A program made the translations under genes and the position numbers. A stretch of DNA of 20,210 nucleotides, taken from NCBI GenBank assembly GCA_023387755.1, contig JAEWHO010000063.1:1-20210 (forward strand), in the 5' to 3' direction. The notes under the pieces are model-generated. The model did no database searches. It saw nothing but the letters and a program-made list of their open reading frames with translations, and was not told the origin of the DNA. Numbering within the stretch: position 1 is the first letter of the stretch; each line of letters opens with the position of its first letter. Positions 20,090-20,210 of the stretch are shown in pieces. Origin of the DNA: Actinomycetes bacterium (GTDB lineage: Bacteria; Actinomycetota; Actinomycetes; Actinomycetales; Actinomycetaceae).

Positions 20090-20210
20090 TGAAGCGCCCT
20101 GGGTTTTGTTCCTACCTGTTTTTGAGAGGATTGGAACATGCCGAAGAGGTATTCACAAGAATTTAAGGACCGTGCGGTGCGGATGGTCGCCGATCGCCTT
20201 GCTGATGACC
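20090..20210 (+). mobile_element. Left end of an IS3-family insertion sequence (cut by window edge)
   Basis: TGAAGCGCCCTGGGTTTTG (20090-20108) resembles the terminal inverted repeat of actinobacterial IS3-group elements and precedes the orfA start by 48 nt, the usual distance. The right end and any target duplication lie outside the window. Confidence 0.75.
20138..20210 (+). CDS. IS3-family transposase OrfA, N-terminal fragment
   Basis: The first 24 codons, MPKRYSQEFKDRAVRMVADR at the start, are the classic opening of the IS3 OrfA protein, which carries the HTH that recognises the IS ends. A ribosome-binding site GAGAGG lies 11 nt upstream. The gene continues beyond the window; the catalytic DDE protein (OrfB), normally made by frameshifting, would follow. 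Confidence 0.9.
   Translation, partial: MPKRYSQEFKDRAVRMVADRLADD

Overview
The window looks like a stretch of a high-GC Gram-positive (Actinobacteria) chromosome, most likely from the Actinomycetaceae or a close relative. This rests on GC-rich third codon positions, frequent GTG starts with 4-nt GTGA/ATGA overlaps, apparent leaderless promoters, DUF6318/PKD surface proteins, and a protein O-mannosyltransferase (pmt) - rsmI - metG - tatD block that matches the order I recall around Rv1002c-Rv1008 in Mycobacterium tuberculosis. Genus and species cannot be fixed from the sequence alone.

Layout. (1) 1-1949 looks like the end of a prophage or phage-related island. A terminase large subunit runs off the left edge on the minus strand. 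Divergent from it are five very small genes on the plus strand, four of which form two related pairs (small membrane protein plus AlpA/excisionase-like helix-turn-helix protein). The island ends at a tRNA 3'-end fragment followed by a strong terminator, which I read as an attachment site. (2) 2124-4698 is a three-gene manganese/zinc/iron-type ABC importer (lipoprotein, ATPase, permease) with an apparently leaderless promoter. (3) 4857-6806 is an OPT-family transporter. Its 3' end overlaps the convergent HAD phosphatase gene by 132 nt; that gene forms a minus-strand operon with a DUF6882-like protein. (4) 8618-9008 is a gene-free region packed with consecutive hairpins, followed by an MFS transporter (9009-10283).

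(5) 10481-12209 is a compact three-gene operon, visibly less GC-rich than its neighbours: an XRE-family regulator, an ImmA/IrrE (COG2856) zinc peptidase with an extra C-terminal domain, and a PIN-like nuclease. All are joined by 4-nt stop/start overlaps. This is the best candidate for a little-described toxin-antitoxin or defence system. (6) 12238-18112 is the conserved housekeeping block: pmt (minus strand), then rsmI, metG and tatD on the plus strand. (7) After tatD the expected neighbours (rpfB, ksgA) are absent. Instead there is a 549-nt gene-free region with two 67-bp direct repeats, several hairpins, one DnaA-box match and a 16-bp palindrome, then a DUF6318-type lipoprotein overlapping a secreted PKD-like protein, and finally the left end of an IS3-family element at the window edge.

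How the genes fit together: the core is metal and peptide uptake, translation (MetG, RsmI), protein glycosylation (Pmt) and surface proteins. Three accessory insertions interrupt it: the phage-related end, the XRE-ImmA-PIN cassette, and the lipoprotein/PKD/IS3 segment. All functional statements are from reading motifs; no database search was run.
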